A stretch of DNA of 64,000 nucleotides from assembly GCA_958430865.1 (NCBI GenBank), contig CAUDNR010001691.1:23438-87437 (forward strand), given 5' to 3'. The notes beneath the pieces were generated by a model, which was not told the DNA's origin, did no database searches, and saw only the letters and a list, made by a program, of their open reading frames with translations. This document shows, piece after piece, positions 48,139 through 60,171 of this stretch (its first letter is position 1; each line of letters starts with the position of its first letter). This stretch comes from Entrophospora sp. SA101. Taxonomy: Eukaryota; Glomeromycota; Glomeromycetes; Entrophosporales; Entrophosporaceae. Both the position numbers and the translations under genes were made by a program.

Positions 48139-49733
48139 ATTTTTTTTAATTAATTTTCAAAAATTTTTTTATGTACATAGTTAAAAATAAAATTTCGTAT
48201 TTACAAAGTTTTTTATAACGTACAAATTAGTTGTTTATCGCACAGTTGGTCTTGTAGCATATATACATATCTTTTATGTATTATTTTTGTTCGCAGCTTA
48301 ACAAGACAAATAATTTTTATTATGAATAAAGAATCGAGCGATTCTGCTCTTTGGAAGCCAATAGCAGCTACACGATTTATATGTGTATCGAGACTATCTA
48401 TTTAATGTAAAGACACATATATTAAAAATGGTCATTAAAAAAGTGCAATAAATGCAATAAAATAGATTGTTCTACATAACATTCGTATTTTCATTAAGTT
48501 TCAATATAAAAACAGATATTGCGAATCTTTGGGGTATTATTGCATTTTACTTCATAAATATATTTAAATTATTGTAAAAATTTACAGTATTTTACAGATA
48601 TATAACTACAGTATTTACAGTTATATTAAGTTTCAATATAAAAACAGATATTGCGAATCTTTGGGGGTATTATTGCATTTCACTTCATAAATATATTTAA
48701 ATTATTCTTTTATTTATTATCAAACATTCACCAGTGTAAAGATTTACGGTATTTACAGATATAACTACAATATTTACAGGATAATTTGGATATTATGGAG
48801 GCTTACAAGACGAAACTTCTAAAATTCGATTTACATACAGTACGTTAGTCGTTGATAACGATGATAGGTTTTGATGGCAAAGCCGAGTTATTGTATAAAG
48901 TTGTTGATGGAGATATTAATATTGTTGTTTTGTTGATAACGATGATTCGTTGACCATATACTCATTATATTATTCTTAACAACCTGAAACAACCTGCTAA
49001 TAAAGATTCAACTCTTGAATGAATGTGTAGTAGATCATTACTATAATGGCTTAGTTTTTTTTAAAAATTTAATCCAAATAGTATAGCAAACAACATCTTA
49101 AACATGAATTGATTTTATATTATTACCAAAAAAGGTATATATTAAATCGAATGAGAAAATAAGGCGGGAAGGGATCAATTAAATCGTTAAAAGGAAGACC
49201 AAAGAGCAATTTCGAAGAAAAGATGGAGATCAATTGTGAGAAAATTATTTTTATCTTTGATTGTTTTGTTCGTGAAACCTCATTTCTCTTAATATTGTTC
49301 ACTTTAAATTCAAAGGTAAAGATGAAAAAATTGCTTGGTTGTTATAAAAAAAAAAAAAACTACTTGACCTATATAAAGAATAGCTCGGGGCCCTGATTTA
49401 ATCAAATCGAGTGATCGTTTAACCCATTTCCATTTATCACATGCCAAGGACAAAGATTTTTCAAGCTTTTTGTCTAATTAAATTTTTTTTGTACAACTAA
49501 ATCGGGAACACGGCATTATCATTTATAGTGATTATACCATATATGAACAAATAAGTATATTTAGTATCGAATCCGAGTTTATTATTGTGAACCATGTGTT
49601 GTCCAATGTAATAATGATCATGTAGTAATTTGAAATTTGTTTAAACTTTATTTTCGTGTTTAATTACCTGACAAGTTTGTTCCCACCTAACACGTTCGGG
49701 CCGGTGACCGTGGTCATTAAGAAACAAAACCAA
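48139..49733. other. Intergenic with a 132-bp tandem duplication
   Basis: Apart from the duplication at 48493-48780, I see no gene or motif. Confidence 0.5.
48493..48780. repeat. Two tandem copies of a unit of about 132 bp
   Basis: attaagtttcaatataaaaa starts at 48493 and again at 48625. Each unit continues through gcgaatctttgggg and a variable tract of tttacagtatttacag words. Confidence 0.85.
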
Positions 49734-49871
49734 ATGCTGTTATCTTTGGGCGCAGCGATCCTATTCCATATGTGTATTATTATTATTATTAGCAGTGCTA
49801 GTGCCAATCACGGAACTCATACATTTCATGATAAATGGGGCAAGTTCAAAAAAAAGTTCATATCTACCTGA
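49734..49871 (+). CDS. Possible small secreted peptide
   Basis: An ATG frame of 45 residues: hydrophobic signal-like start (MLLSLGAAILFHMCIIIIIS) ending SASA, then a short His/Lys-rich mature part (NHGTHTFHDKWGKFKKKF). The frame is open further upstream through GC-richer sequence (FPPNTFGPVTVVIKK), so it may instead be the end of a larger lost exon. There are no homologues that I can name. Low confidence. Confidence 0.25.
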   Translation: MLLSLGAAILFHMCIIIIISSASANHGTHTFHDKWGKFKKKFIST

Positions 49872-50428
49872 TAGCTAAGCATCTTTGGAAAAGTCCATTT
49901 ATTTATTTTAATGATTATTATTATAGAAAGAATTGTTCGAATAATAATTGACCACTTTGACGATGTTTTCGTGATTTGATAGATTCAAATATCTTTAAAT
50001 CAATGCCGGATCATCCCTACCGTATAATCCTTATTACTATATTAATATTATCATATTTATTTACTATGCATGCTGACTCAGCAACCTGATTATGTTATCA
50101 GTTTAACTGTTTTTTTATAATTTAAAAAAAAAATCCTGAGAATTGAGATTTGTGGTTAACTAAGGGTGCAAACATATGAACACTTGAGGGTTACGACATC
50201 AGCGTCACTTTCCATATGCTGTGTCATGTGCCGAATGCCGTAACCCTAGCTTATGTCACATCAAAAAATTTATCAACCGGTTTTTTTTAAGAATAAAATA
50301 TCCCAAGTCTATATGACTCAGATAATAAAAAACATTGTTTTTGATGATTAATCATTCAATGTTTTTTTCATTATATATACAGTACACTTCTCCAATAATA
50401 AAAGAATCATCATCATCATCTATTAATA
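49872..50428. other. Intergenic
   Basis: Contains at 50185-50255 words such as gtgccgaatgccgtaaccct that recur, inverted, in the minisatellite at 50865-51050. No gene. Confidence 0.45.
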
Positions 50429-50839
50429 TTGATAATTAATTTGAACATTATTTTATCAATGAATGAACAAGTACAAAATTTGACCACCATTACCAATGTA
50501 ACTTCTGATGCAGAGAATAATGAACATACCTTTTATGAAAGTCCTCCTCTCCAACCTCCTTTTTCATCTATAAAAAAACAAACTTCAACCAGCAATGAAT
50601 TAAGAAATGTACCAAATGATTCATCAGTTGGTACTTTAATGAGTTTAGAATCAGAAAATGATTATTTAAATAATGTTAATTCAAATGATAATTCAATTCG
50701 GACAAGAAACACCTTAATAATTGGAGACATTATTGATTTTAATTTTTTTAATAATAATAATGAAGTAAATGAAAATGATACTAATATAAATAGTTGGACT
50801 ATGATTAATATTTATTTGAAAAATAAAAATTTGTGTTAA
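50429..50839 (+). CDS. Hypothetical Asn/Ser-rich protein
   Basis: A 136-codon frame. The likelier start is Met11 (MNEQVQNLTTITNVTSDAEN). Composition is disordered: ESPPLQPPFSSIKKQTSTSN, then SVGTLMSLESENDYL. A Phe-rich segment (IIDFNFFNNNN) follows. A tatata motif lies about 75 bases upstream. It may be a single-exon gene or the first exon of one truncated by the minisatellite that follows at once. No family recognised. Confidence 0.4.
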   Translation: MIINLNIILSMNEQVQNLTTITNVTSDAENNEHTFYESPPLQPPFSSIKKQTSTSNELRNVPNDSSVGTLMSLESENDYLNNVNSNDNSIRTRNTLIIGDIIDFNFFNNNNEVNENDTNINSWTMINIYLKNKNLC

Positions 50840-50864
50840 TTATTTCATACAGCATATTGGCATA

Positions 50865-51050
50865 ACGTATGGCATATGGCACAACGTACAGCACGCAGCA
50901 TTTACGTTTGCATACGGCACAACATATGGCACATGGCATAACGTACGGCACACGGCAGTTATGTTTGCATACGGCACAACATATGACTGACACATACGGC
51001 ATACGGCACAAAAATACGGCATACGGCCATTCGGCATTTAGCTGCAAGGG
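50865..51050. repeat. CATACGGCA minisatellite
   Basis: An irregular array of catacggca, catatggca and cgtacggca units (about 9-18 bases), with two longer near-identical blocks around cgtttgcatacggcacaaca and tgtttgcatacggcacaaca. It produces the Cys/Tyr-rich spurious frames on the minus strand. Confidence 0.8.
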
Positions 51051-53656
51051 TTACAACCTTTTCACGTCATATAGGTGTTGTAACAATAGGTTACAACTCG
51101 GCAATATGTTTGCACCAATTAACTGGTTATTTGTAGATCATCCAAATATTAAGAACAATGAATCGACTAACTTCTTTTTTATTTTGAAAGCTTTACATAA
51201 TAAATTATATAATATGACAGGTAGCTTATCAACCTGGTGTCATTATCCTCGCTTTTCTAAAAACGAAAAAGTGCAATGTCTGTAAGAACTATTATCATAA
51301 AACTGGTAAAAAAAAAATTTCATTCACAAATAAATTTTAAAATTAAACTTGTATTTATTCCTTAAACCGTATTCACATGCTAAATTCTTATTAAGAGTGA
51401 TAGTAATGTGAAAAAACATAACAAAACATTAAATATCATATAAATCAGTTAATCGGTCTAGAGGTTTTGTGTTGTTTGGTTAATGCAATTAGTTGTGAGA
51501 ATTATTGTAATTATCGCCGTCATTTGACAATTGATCGGTTTTTCCTTTCTAAATCCAAAAATAAATATATTTTACACCTTTGATATTTATCATAACGAGT
51601 ACTTTCCGCATCTTTATATCTTCAAATTCTGCATGCTTTGGAAAAAAAATTTTTTTTTTTAATAATTATCCAGTATAATTGTCAAATCTAGCCGGATGAT
51701 ATTAATTATGAGTTCTTCCATCATCACGACCGCTTCTATCATAATAAGCATTATCCTCACTACCAGGGAAATGCTTCTACCACAATAGTGTGACTTTATA
51801 GTCTTGAGAGAGAAACTCTTCTATCATATACCACATAATTCGTTACGTTAATGAAATATTTGATGTTAACAGACAGGCGTTAATCATACACCTGTGCCCT
51901 GAGGTTAGTGGTGGAACTGTGAGATCCACTTAGTTGCTTGTCGAAAATATTACCGTATGACACGGTGGATGATCCTGATAGGTTATGAAGCCGACCTTGT
52001 AATAGGTTTTCATATTCAGTATCTACCTACATTGCGGAAGACTAGGTATCATTGATGTTTACTTAATTAAATTGCAGAACTGGTGGAAAAAGAAATGTTA
52101 ATTTATTCTCTCTCTAATACTAAATAAACCGAACTTCCGACATTGCTTCTGTTATTGCATCTTCTTTTAAACCAATCATTACTATGTAGCTGTGGAAATT
52201 AAAATATCACTCAAGACAAGACTATTAATAATCGTAATATTTCGCGAGTCTGTTACATGTATTGTCATTTTTTCTTTTATATTTTTGTTGTTAGCTTGGT
52301 AGAACGTGCCCATAATATCATCTTGTTGTTTTCTTTCAAAAAACCAACTACTGCATCTATTACTTCTAACATCCTAAATGGATCATTATTTAAATTTTAC
52401 AAGTTAATTTATCTCTGGAAAATCTGATGCTTGCATAAAAGTACAGATTTATCAAATAACATCTGTTGGTGACAAACGCATAGTTCTTCACAATAATAAT
52501 AACAATGAATGACGTGAGCGCCAGCTTACTATATCATACCATGTTGTAAGTATGCAAAACGGGTCAAGGTTTAATGTAATTGAAACATCAGTGAAACAAA
52601 GTAGCGTGTTTGCGTCGCCGCAAGCTGTACTCTTGGAGAATGGAAATGTTACAATGAGATTGCATCTTCGAGAATTTACTTCAACCCTGGGAAGCAATGT
52701 TAATTACCCACCCGGTCCAGTATCTCACCTTCGGGTGAATAGAGTGGTAGGTATAATTTTAGTGATGTGCAGTTCGGTAACGTTAGTAAAAGTCTTGGGA
52801 TATTTCTGATTTACTGCATCTCTAAGATATTTCATATTTGTTACAACCATCCAATCCTAAGAATATTAGGAATTGAATGATGCTCTGTATTTGCGCAAAG
52901 AAAGAAAATCATTTGATTGCTAATTTTTATAGTAATAGTAAGAAACTATAATTAAATTATAGGTATCGTCACGAACAAACCAGAATATTTTAAGCAGCCC
53001 AACTTGTAATCCATTGTACCACTTTATTGTTAAATCAATTAGTGTCCATGACCTGGAACCACTGCAGAAATAGCACAATATTTTATATGTAGATTTGTAC
53101 AAGCTTGAGTTTCTGGTTATAGCTCCAAAATTTCTAAAATTACATAATCTAGGATTGTTTTTATCCAAGATCCAAACAAATATTATTGGCTAAGATCATG
53201 CAGATCTTTCATTGAAAGCTTCATTAAATGGTCATACAATTTCCAAAACTATGCATTATGTGTATTTTTAACTGCTTCACAAGCCTACCAAAAATAGTCA
53301 ATAGTTTCAATTATAATCATAAAGTTACCAGAAAAATGGACGCCCAGGTTTAACATTCAAAATCTACCATGCTTCTAAAGTTGGTGTGAAATTCTGAAAC
53401 TAGTTGTCAATCTAAGTTATAATTCTTGGTTTAAATATAGCTGTTTTGCCATTTTTTGACCTGTGATAGTGTTAAAATTAATATCATAAATTTCCCTCTA
53501 TTATTATTTAACAATTACTGTTGTTGTTTTTTTAAATATAAATAAATATAGTAAAAATAAATAAAGTCAGTAGCTACCATTGTGGAATAAATTTATATTT
53601 AATAAATAATAATATTATTAATAAGATAAATTTTGCAAAAGTATTCTTTTGGGACA
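51051..53656. other. Gene-poor spacer with decayed coding relics
   Basis: At 51105-51285 (+) an unidentified frame (MFAPINWLFVDHPNIKNNES). At 52525-52746 (+) a better exon-like block, listed separately. The rest has no recognisable feature. Confidence 0.45.
52525..52746 (+). pseudogene. Isolated exon-like block of unknown protein
   Basis: GC content is above the surroundings and the frame is open: SYHVVSMQNGSRFNVIETSV, VFASPQAVLLENGNVTMRLH, then PPGPVSHLRVNRV before gtaggt, a fair donor. A possible acceptor (gcgccag) precedes it. No partner exons were found, and a TGA lies just upstream. Probably a relic of a lost gene. Confidence 0.35.
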
Positions 53657-54271
53657 TGTTCTAATTATTTCGTATGTTTAAATGTATGAATTTTATACCC
53701 ACAATCCAGGACCACTCATTAAATAGCAGAAAACTAACAAATTTAACAGCTCATATCTTTGTAAGTAAATATAGTTTTTTACTTGTAAAAATTTTTTTAA
53801 CATAAGAAATCAACAAAATCAATCCAGTACAATGTTCAATCTCTATTTCAGGATTAATTGTTGATTTTTTGGATTTTTTTTTAAAAATGATTTAATGTCT
53901 TTATGGTAATTTTTTATCTATAAAAAGGAATTTGCAGTTTCACGAAGTTGTTGCATTATGATTATATTCTCTATGATCATGAAGCATTATTGTCTTTATG
54001 TCTATTATACCAAGGTAAAATTGTTATATTTTAAAGAACTATTACCTTTTTGATCAATTAATGAAAGAGCAAATGATTGTTTTTTTTTATCAATTATATC
54101 TTAGCAAACAATAAACCATTCCTTTTTTGGTTAACAAAACTATTAATTTCTTTGATAAATGAAGAACTATTATTTTTCCGATTAATTAATGATTGAGCTG
54201 TTGCTTTTTCAATCAATTAATAATAACAGTCAAACAATATGTCACAGGAAGTGTAATTACATATATAAAAT
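53657..54271. repeat. 615-bp direct repeat, copy A (source)
   Basis: Identical as far as I can read to 57736-58350 (constant offset 4,079). It contains no ORF. It starts tgttctaattatttcg and ends catatataaaat. Confidence 0.95.
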
Positions 54272-56288
54272 AGAAAATTTTACTCGTGTAACAAACCAAT
54301 TTTTTATTTTATTAAAATATTTCAAACAGAATTGAATTGGTGTAACAAAATTATCCATTTCAGGAATGAAAATATCTGATTCAGGAATGATCATTCACTT
54401 TTTCACTTTTTTTAAAATAAATAATTTACGTAAAAGGATTTTGCTGTTTCACGAAATTAAAAGCGTTGTATAGATACCTTAATTAACATTAAACATTAAA
54501 CATTAAACATTAAATATTAAACTTCAACATTCAACATTAATATTTAATATTTAATATTTAATGTTAAGTTGGTGAAAACAAAATTTTTATCTAAACATAA
54601 TTTTTTGGGAAGCATAAATTAAAAAAAAAAAGGTGGATGTTATCAAAAATAGTTTTTTTTCTTGTGTTGGATGATGATTATCATCAAAATGATTTTCATC
54701 TTTAATTTAAAGAAATAGTATTAATAATTAATTCATCATATCCGGATGGATTTTGGGGTTGTACCCTTTATTATTGATCAAAGAATAATAATAAAAATAT
54801 ATATTAATCAGTCATATGATAACTCACCTGATTGCATTTTAGAAAGTTTATTATTATTATTAATATTGTTCTTTATACTTTCATTGACTTTTCAAAATTT
54901 CCAGATCAAGTCAGATCAAGTGTTTGAAGGAGTTTACCTTATAAGCAATTTTTATATTAAATAAGTATTAGATAAAGCAGAAACATGAAGAATACATTGG
55001 TTAATCAGTGAATGTGTGAACAATTTGGAAATGGCTCTCAGTCTAAGATAAGTTGTTTATGAATCAGTGACATAAAAAATTAATGTGAATATTATGATTA
55101 CATGACATTAATTAACTATATAGATATTTATAAAAATTTATGAGTAGATGAATATGAAGTATGGAGTACTAATTCATGTATATATTTATTTTTTAACAAA
55201 GAAGCTATTGATTTCAAAGGTAAATTAGCAAAATAAAAATTTTCAAACATATGTTATCATTAATTTGCTATCATTTATCTACATAATCTAATGCATCTTG
55301 TAAATTGGATGCAATTTTAGTTCAACTTTTTTTTACTTAAAGATGCATAAATTCAAATTAATTAAAATATAAATTTATTTAAAACACATGTATGTCATAC
55401 ACACTGCGAGCGGGCAATCTGAGTTTCCTATTTAATAGGTTATTTATGGTTCAACACACAGCCTCCTCGCTGACTTACGGTTGATTCTAGTGTTTGACAC
55501 ACAGCCTACTCGCTGACTTACGGTCAAAAATTAATAAAAATATAACTCTTATCTTTTCAGATAAAAGGGTCCCTAGGTTCTATATATGTAATTATATCCC
55601 AAAGGCGTCCCCTTGAGATGTCTCTTGATAGTTAAGATACTGGTCAACTGCTATGGGTCGCAAAGGTTTCCCCTTTGTGGTTTATTAAATAGTTAAAGGT
55701 TATTATTTTCAGGGTAAAATATGTTATGTGTTTTATTAGCGATAATAATATTATTATTACAGTGTATTAGGAAATATTAATTATTAGATCAATAATTAAA
55801 AGATTGTTATGAACATAATTCTTCTGACTTGGTCTAAAACCAAGTCCTTTTATCCCTTAAACGAACAGAAATTTAGACCATATTTGGTCTAAAATTTCAA
55901 ATTTTTGTAGACCCCATCTAAACAAAAAGTTATCATTTGTTCCCCATTTTTTTTTTGATTTCTAAATAGACAAAAAGGTATAATTTATACATATAAACCA
56001 TTTTATTTGATTGATATTTTGGGGGAGAGTTTAATTGATATGAAAAAAAGGTGTATTGTAAAAAAAATCCCGATTTTTAATTTTTTTAATAGTTATGATT
56101 AGAAAAAGTTTTTACTCGTTGATTATTTGGTCTAAACCGTAAACTATGTGAAAATACTATTTCTAATAAACAAGTTTACTTAAAAAAAAAATCCGGTTTA
56201 CAATACAGGTTTTCATTTTAATATGTGTTGAAAATCATGTACATATTTTTTATTTTTGTGTAAAATTTATAAAAATTAAATTTATTTT
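54272..56288. other. Spacer and 3' flank of the piggyBac transposase
   Basis: Contains cattaaacattaaacatta repeats with an inverted partner (54480-54565), two copies 43 bases apart of acacagcctmctcgctgacttacggt (55454-55526), and a ggtctaaa-rich palindrome around 55841. No gene is seen. Confidence 0.45.
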
Positions 56289-57735
56289 TTAATCACTACA
56301 ATGATATTTTACAAAACAATTTCTTTTCGAGTTTAAACATAAAGCAACATTACATAAAGTACAAAATATAAATGAACAACTTTCATTATTTGTAGACTTT
56401 CCTTCTTCTTCTTGTGTCATATATTTACAATACTCGCATTTAGTCCTATTTTCTCTATACTCAGGCAAATGATCTCCTTGAATCAATCTTTCCAATGGAA
56501 GAGTTGATTTAGAAGTAGTGTAAGCTTGTCTTGTGTGAGAAGATGATGAAAAAGATGATTGGTAACGAGTTTCTCTTTGACCAGTATTCCTATCTAATCC
56601 TTCTTTTATTAAATCCCATACAATACTCATTCTGAAATCTTTATGCATAATCTGATTATTATATTTTTTTTTGTATATTAAATAAGAATTTATGATAGCA
56701 GTATCCAATAACCAGAAAAATATTGGCACCCAGGTTCTTTGAACTTTTTGCTGAGTGGAATAATAACTTCTTAGTTGATCTGCAATATCAACACCTCCCA
56801 TATGATGATTGTAATCATCAATTATCTTTGGGATTGGTAATAATTTTTTTGTTTTACTACCAAATACTTTTTTTACTTTAACTGCATTACTACTAGTCTT
56901 ACGAGGACAGCGCCAAAGTTTATATATTCTATTTTCAAAACCAACTATATTATGTATTGTGGTTAACATTGTGACAGGACCATTATCAATCCATAATACT
57001 GCCAATACATCATTATCTACAACAACACCAGAGAGGGTATCCCAATCTAATTTCTTCTTTCCTATTTTAAGAGCTGGTGGAAATCTTGAAGAATTAGTAC
57101 GAACAGTTCCACAAGCACCAATTCCTTTACTACGTAAAAATTTGAATAATGTGATGCTAGAGAAGTAATTATCCATATAAATATTGAATGCTTTATTGGA
57201 AGGTAATTTGGAAGCTAAATGATAAACTTGACTTCCTATTTTATTAAGATTCTTAATTTGTTCAACTTCATTATCTTTTTCAATTCTAGAGGTAAAGATG
57301 AAAGAAAAAGTATAACCTGCATCACATAAAGCTAAAACCTTATACCCTTCTGGTGTTGGCTTATTTTTTATTCTGAAAGTATGTGCACTTCTGCCACAAA
57401 ACCTTATAATCATTTCATCTATAGAAATATTAGATGATGGTACATAAATTGATTGTGATATCATATTTATGTGGGATGCTAATGGTTCAACTTTTGAATA
57501 CCAAAATGGATGATTCTCTTCTATATCAGAAATATGCAAAAAATTTTTAATTTTTTCAAAATTTCTAATACTCATATATGATGCAATAGAATGTATTGGG
57601 TATTCTTTTTTTTTGTTCCACAAATCTCAAATTGATGGCATTTTAAATAATCCAGCATAGATAATAATTCCTAACCAAATTTTTATGTCAAATAAATCGA
57701 TGCTTAACCATGAATTTTCTCCATTTTTATTTATT
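56289..57735 (-). mobile_element. piggyBac-type transposase, N-terminally truncated
   Basis: The 444-codon frame (57623-56289) is a DDE_Tnp_1_7 transposase. The three catalytic Asp positions are visible in SIDEMIIRFCGR, IYMDNYFSS and HHMGGVDIADQLRSYYS. A C-terminal Cys/His zinc-binding domain (CEYCKYM, FCTLCNVALCLNSKRNC, VKYH) is complete. Upstream the same frame continues through a TGA as SWLSIDLFDIKIWLGIIIYA and GLFKMPSI. It is cut off exactly at 57735/57736, where the copied 615-bp repeat begins, so the N-terminal third is lost. Terminal repeats with TTAA sites were not identified. The element is probably inactive. Confidence 0.88.
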
Positions 57736-58350
57736 TGTTCTAATTATTTCGTATGTTTAAATGTATGAATTTTATACCCACAATCCAGGACCACTCATTA
57801 AATAGCAGAAAACTAACAAATTTAACAGCTCATATCTTTGTAAGTAAATATAGTTTTTTACTTGTAAAAATTTTTTTAACATAAGAAATCAACAAAATCA
57901 ATCCAGTACAATGTTCAATCTCTATTTCAGGATTAATTGTTGATTTTTTGGATTTTTTTTTAAAAATGATTTAATGTCTTTATGGTAATTTTTTATCTAT
58001 AAAAAGGAATTTGCAGTTTCACGAAGTTGTTGCATTATGATTATATTCTCTATGATCATGAAGCATTATTGTCTTTATGTCTATTATACCAAGGTAAAAT
58101 TGTTATATTTTAAAGAACTATTACCTTTTTGATCAATTAATGAAAGAGCAAATGATTGTTTTTTTTTATCAATTATATCTTAGCAAACAATAAACCATTC
58201 CTTTTTTGGTTAACAAAACTATTAATTTCTTTGATAAATGAAGAACTATTATTTTTCCGATTAATTAATGATTGAGCTGTTGCTTTTTCAATCAATTAAT
58301 AATAACAGTCAAACAATATGTCACAGGAAGTGTAATTACATATATAAAAT
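57736..58350. repeat. 615-bp direct repeat, copy A'
   Basis: Second copy of 53657-54271. Its left edge truncates the piggyBac gene. Its right edge is fused to the Miro copy, with the two bases AT shared by both sources. Confidence 0.95.
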
Positions 58351-58835
58351 GACAACATTACTAGATCATACAACCACGTTATCGTATTTAGCTTATTTGG
58401 GATTTGAAGGTGATACTAGGAAGGCGTTGAAAGTTACGAGACCAAGGAAGTTGGATAGGAAAGCGAATAAGGTTCAAAGAAATGTTTTTTTAGTGTATGT
58501 TCTTGGTGCAGCAGGTTCTGGTAAGGTAAAGAAAGATAATTAATATTTTAATTTTGACAATGGCTATTATTTTGTGTTCTTTATCCACTATTATTCGCCT
58601 ATATTTACCTATATATCTGTACATCTATATATTTATTTATCTATTTCAATATTCTTTCTTGATAGACATCACTATTGAGAGCTTTTGTAAATAAAGAATT
58701 CGTGCAAGAACATTCATCTACCACAAGAACTTTCAATGTTGTAAATTCAGTTGAAATCAAAGGATCAGAAAAATATTTAGTGGTAATATATAAATATATT
58801 TAGCAAGCGTGTTGATATTGAAAATAAAATGTTTG

Positions 58836-58866
<31 letters not shown>

Positions 58867-59583
58867 TTATTTATTTATTTATACAAAGTTAAAAATATAT
58901 TTTTTTTAATAGCTGCAAGAATTTGGATCAAGATATGAAGCAGAAATACTACAAAATAAACGTAAATTAGATAATTGTGATTTACTATGTTTTGTTTATG
59001 ATTCAAATGACGCTGATTCATTTTCATATATTGTTGAATTGAGAGTAAGTGGCGGATTCACATTAATTAAATAGTACTTATAACATATATTAATATTTAC
59101 ATATATCTATATTATATATAGAAAAGATTGGATTTAGATCATTTTCCTACAGTATTTGTTGCAACAAAAAGTGACGTTGAATTAGTTCAACAGGTAATAA
59201 ATATAACATACATAACTTAAATATACACACATATATGTATATATTATTTATATCATAAAAATTCTCTTATAAATAACATACAACAAACAACAAAAAAGCG
59301 AAACGAGATTCAACCAGACGTTTATTGTCGTAGTCTTGGACTGGCGCCACCAATCAATGTTTCAGTAAAGAAACATTATCAAGTAGCAGATTTATGGAAT
59401 TTATTAGCAGGAGTGGCAATAAATCCAACAATTGCTACACCAGGATTAGCAGATTCGGCACATGCCTCATCTCGTATTATCAAGAAATATTTAACATTCA
59501 CAGCTTTAATGGGTGCTATAATGGGTGCCGCATTTTTAGGTTATCGATTGTATCATCAACAACAAAGAGGATTTAAAACGTAA
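58349..59583 (+). pseudogene. 5'-truncated second copy of Miro/GEM1
   Basis: An exact-looking copy of the Miro exons from [19 protein letters not shown] to the stop, including introns. It keeps the second GTPase domain ([15 protein letters not shown]) and the membrane anchor, and lacks the first GTPase and both EF hands. Because the copy begins at an ATG, a protein of the C-terminal half could in principle be made from it. An in-frame extension also runs upstream into the repeat (from 58268). No Miro promoter is included. Intron retention excludes a retrocopy. Confidence 0.85.
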
Positions 59584-59651
59584 ATCAATTTATCAATTCA
59601 TTTAACTAATTAATCAACTAGATGTTGGTTAAAAGGGGGGAGGTAAAATAA

Positions 59652-59691
<40 letters not shown>

Positions 59692-60100
59692 GTTGATTAA
59701 TTGGTTGATTAATTTATTATTTGCAAATAGAAACAATTATAATATTTAATAATAATTAAATCAATGATAATTGTAGCAGTGTAGTAATACTAATGGTTGG
59801 TCGTTGTTGTAAAGAGTTTTGGAATTTTTTTAAAACTTTAATGATGATAATAATAATAATTGTTGTCGTCGTCGTATATATTATATATTATTATTATTAT
59901 TGCTATGCATTTTTTTCTGCGTGTAAAAAATGTTTGTTTCATATATACTTCTTCCTTTCTCTTTCTCTCTGTATTTTTCATCAATTGAAATAAATTTTGT
60001 AAATTTTATAATATAATTTTATTATTATTCATTTTCTAAATCGCTAATAAATATAATTATTGAACAATATGTATGATGAAAAGATAAAAACTAAAAAATT
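58349..60100 (+). repeat. Derived copy of the 1,752-bp Miro duplication
   Basis: Matches 40535-42286 without length change. Ends at aaaaaatt; the two loci differ from the next base on. Confidence 0.95.
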
Positions 60101-60171
60101 TCTTTTAAAAAATATAATAATGTATAATCAAAACAAAAGAAGAAGAAGAAGAGAAGCAGACAAAGAACAAC

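Noticed and set aside
50805..51047. Cys/Tyr-rich small proteins on the minus strand
   Set aside because: Generated by the CATACGGCA minisatellite; no independent support.
53657..58350. The paired 615-bp repeats as LTRs flanking a retrotransposon
   Set aside because: The repeats begin TG but do not end CA. The interior has no gag, protease, reverse transcriptase or integrase, only a minus-strand piggyBac fragment. Copy A' is fused directly to Miro sequence.
58349..59583. Miro copy as a processed retrocopy
   Set aside because: All introns and intronic microsatellites are retained.
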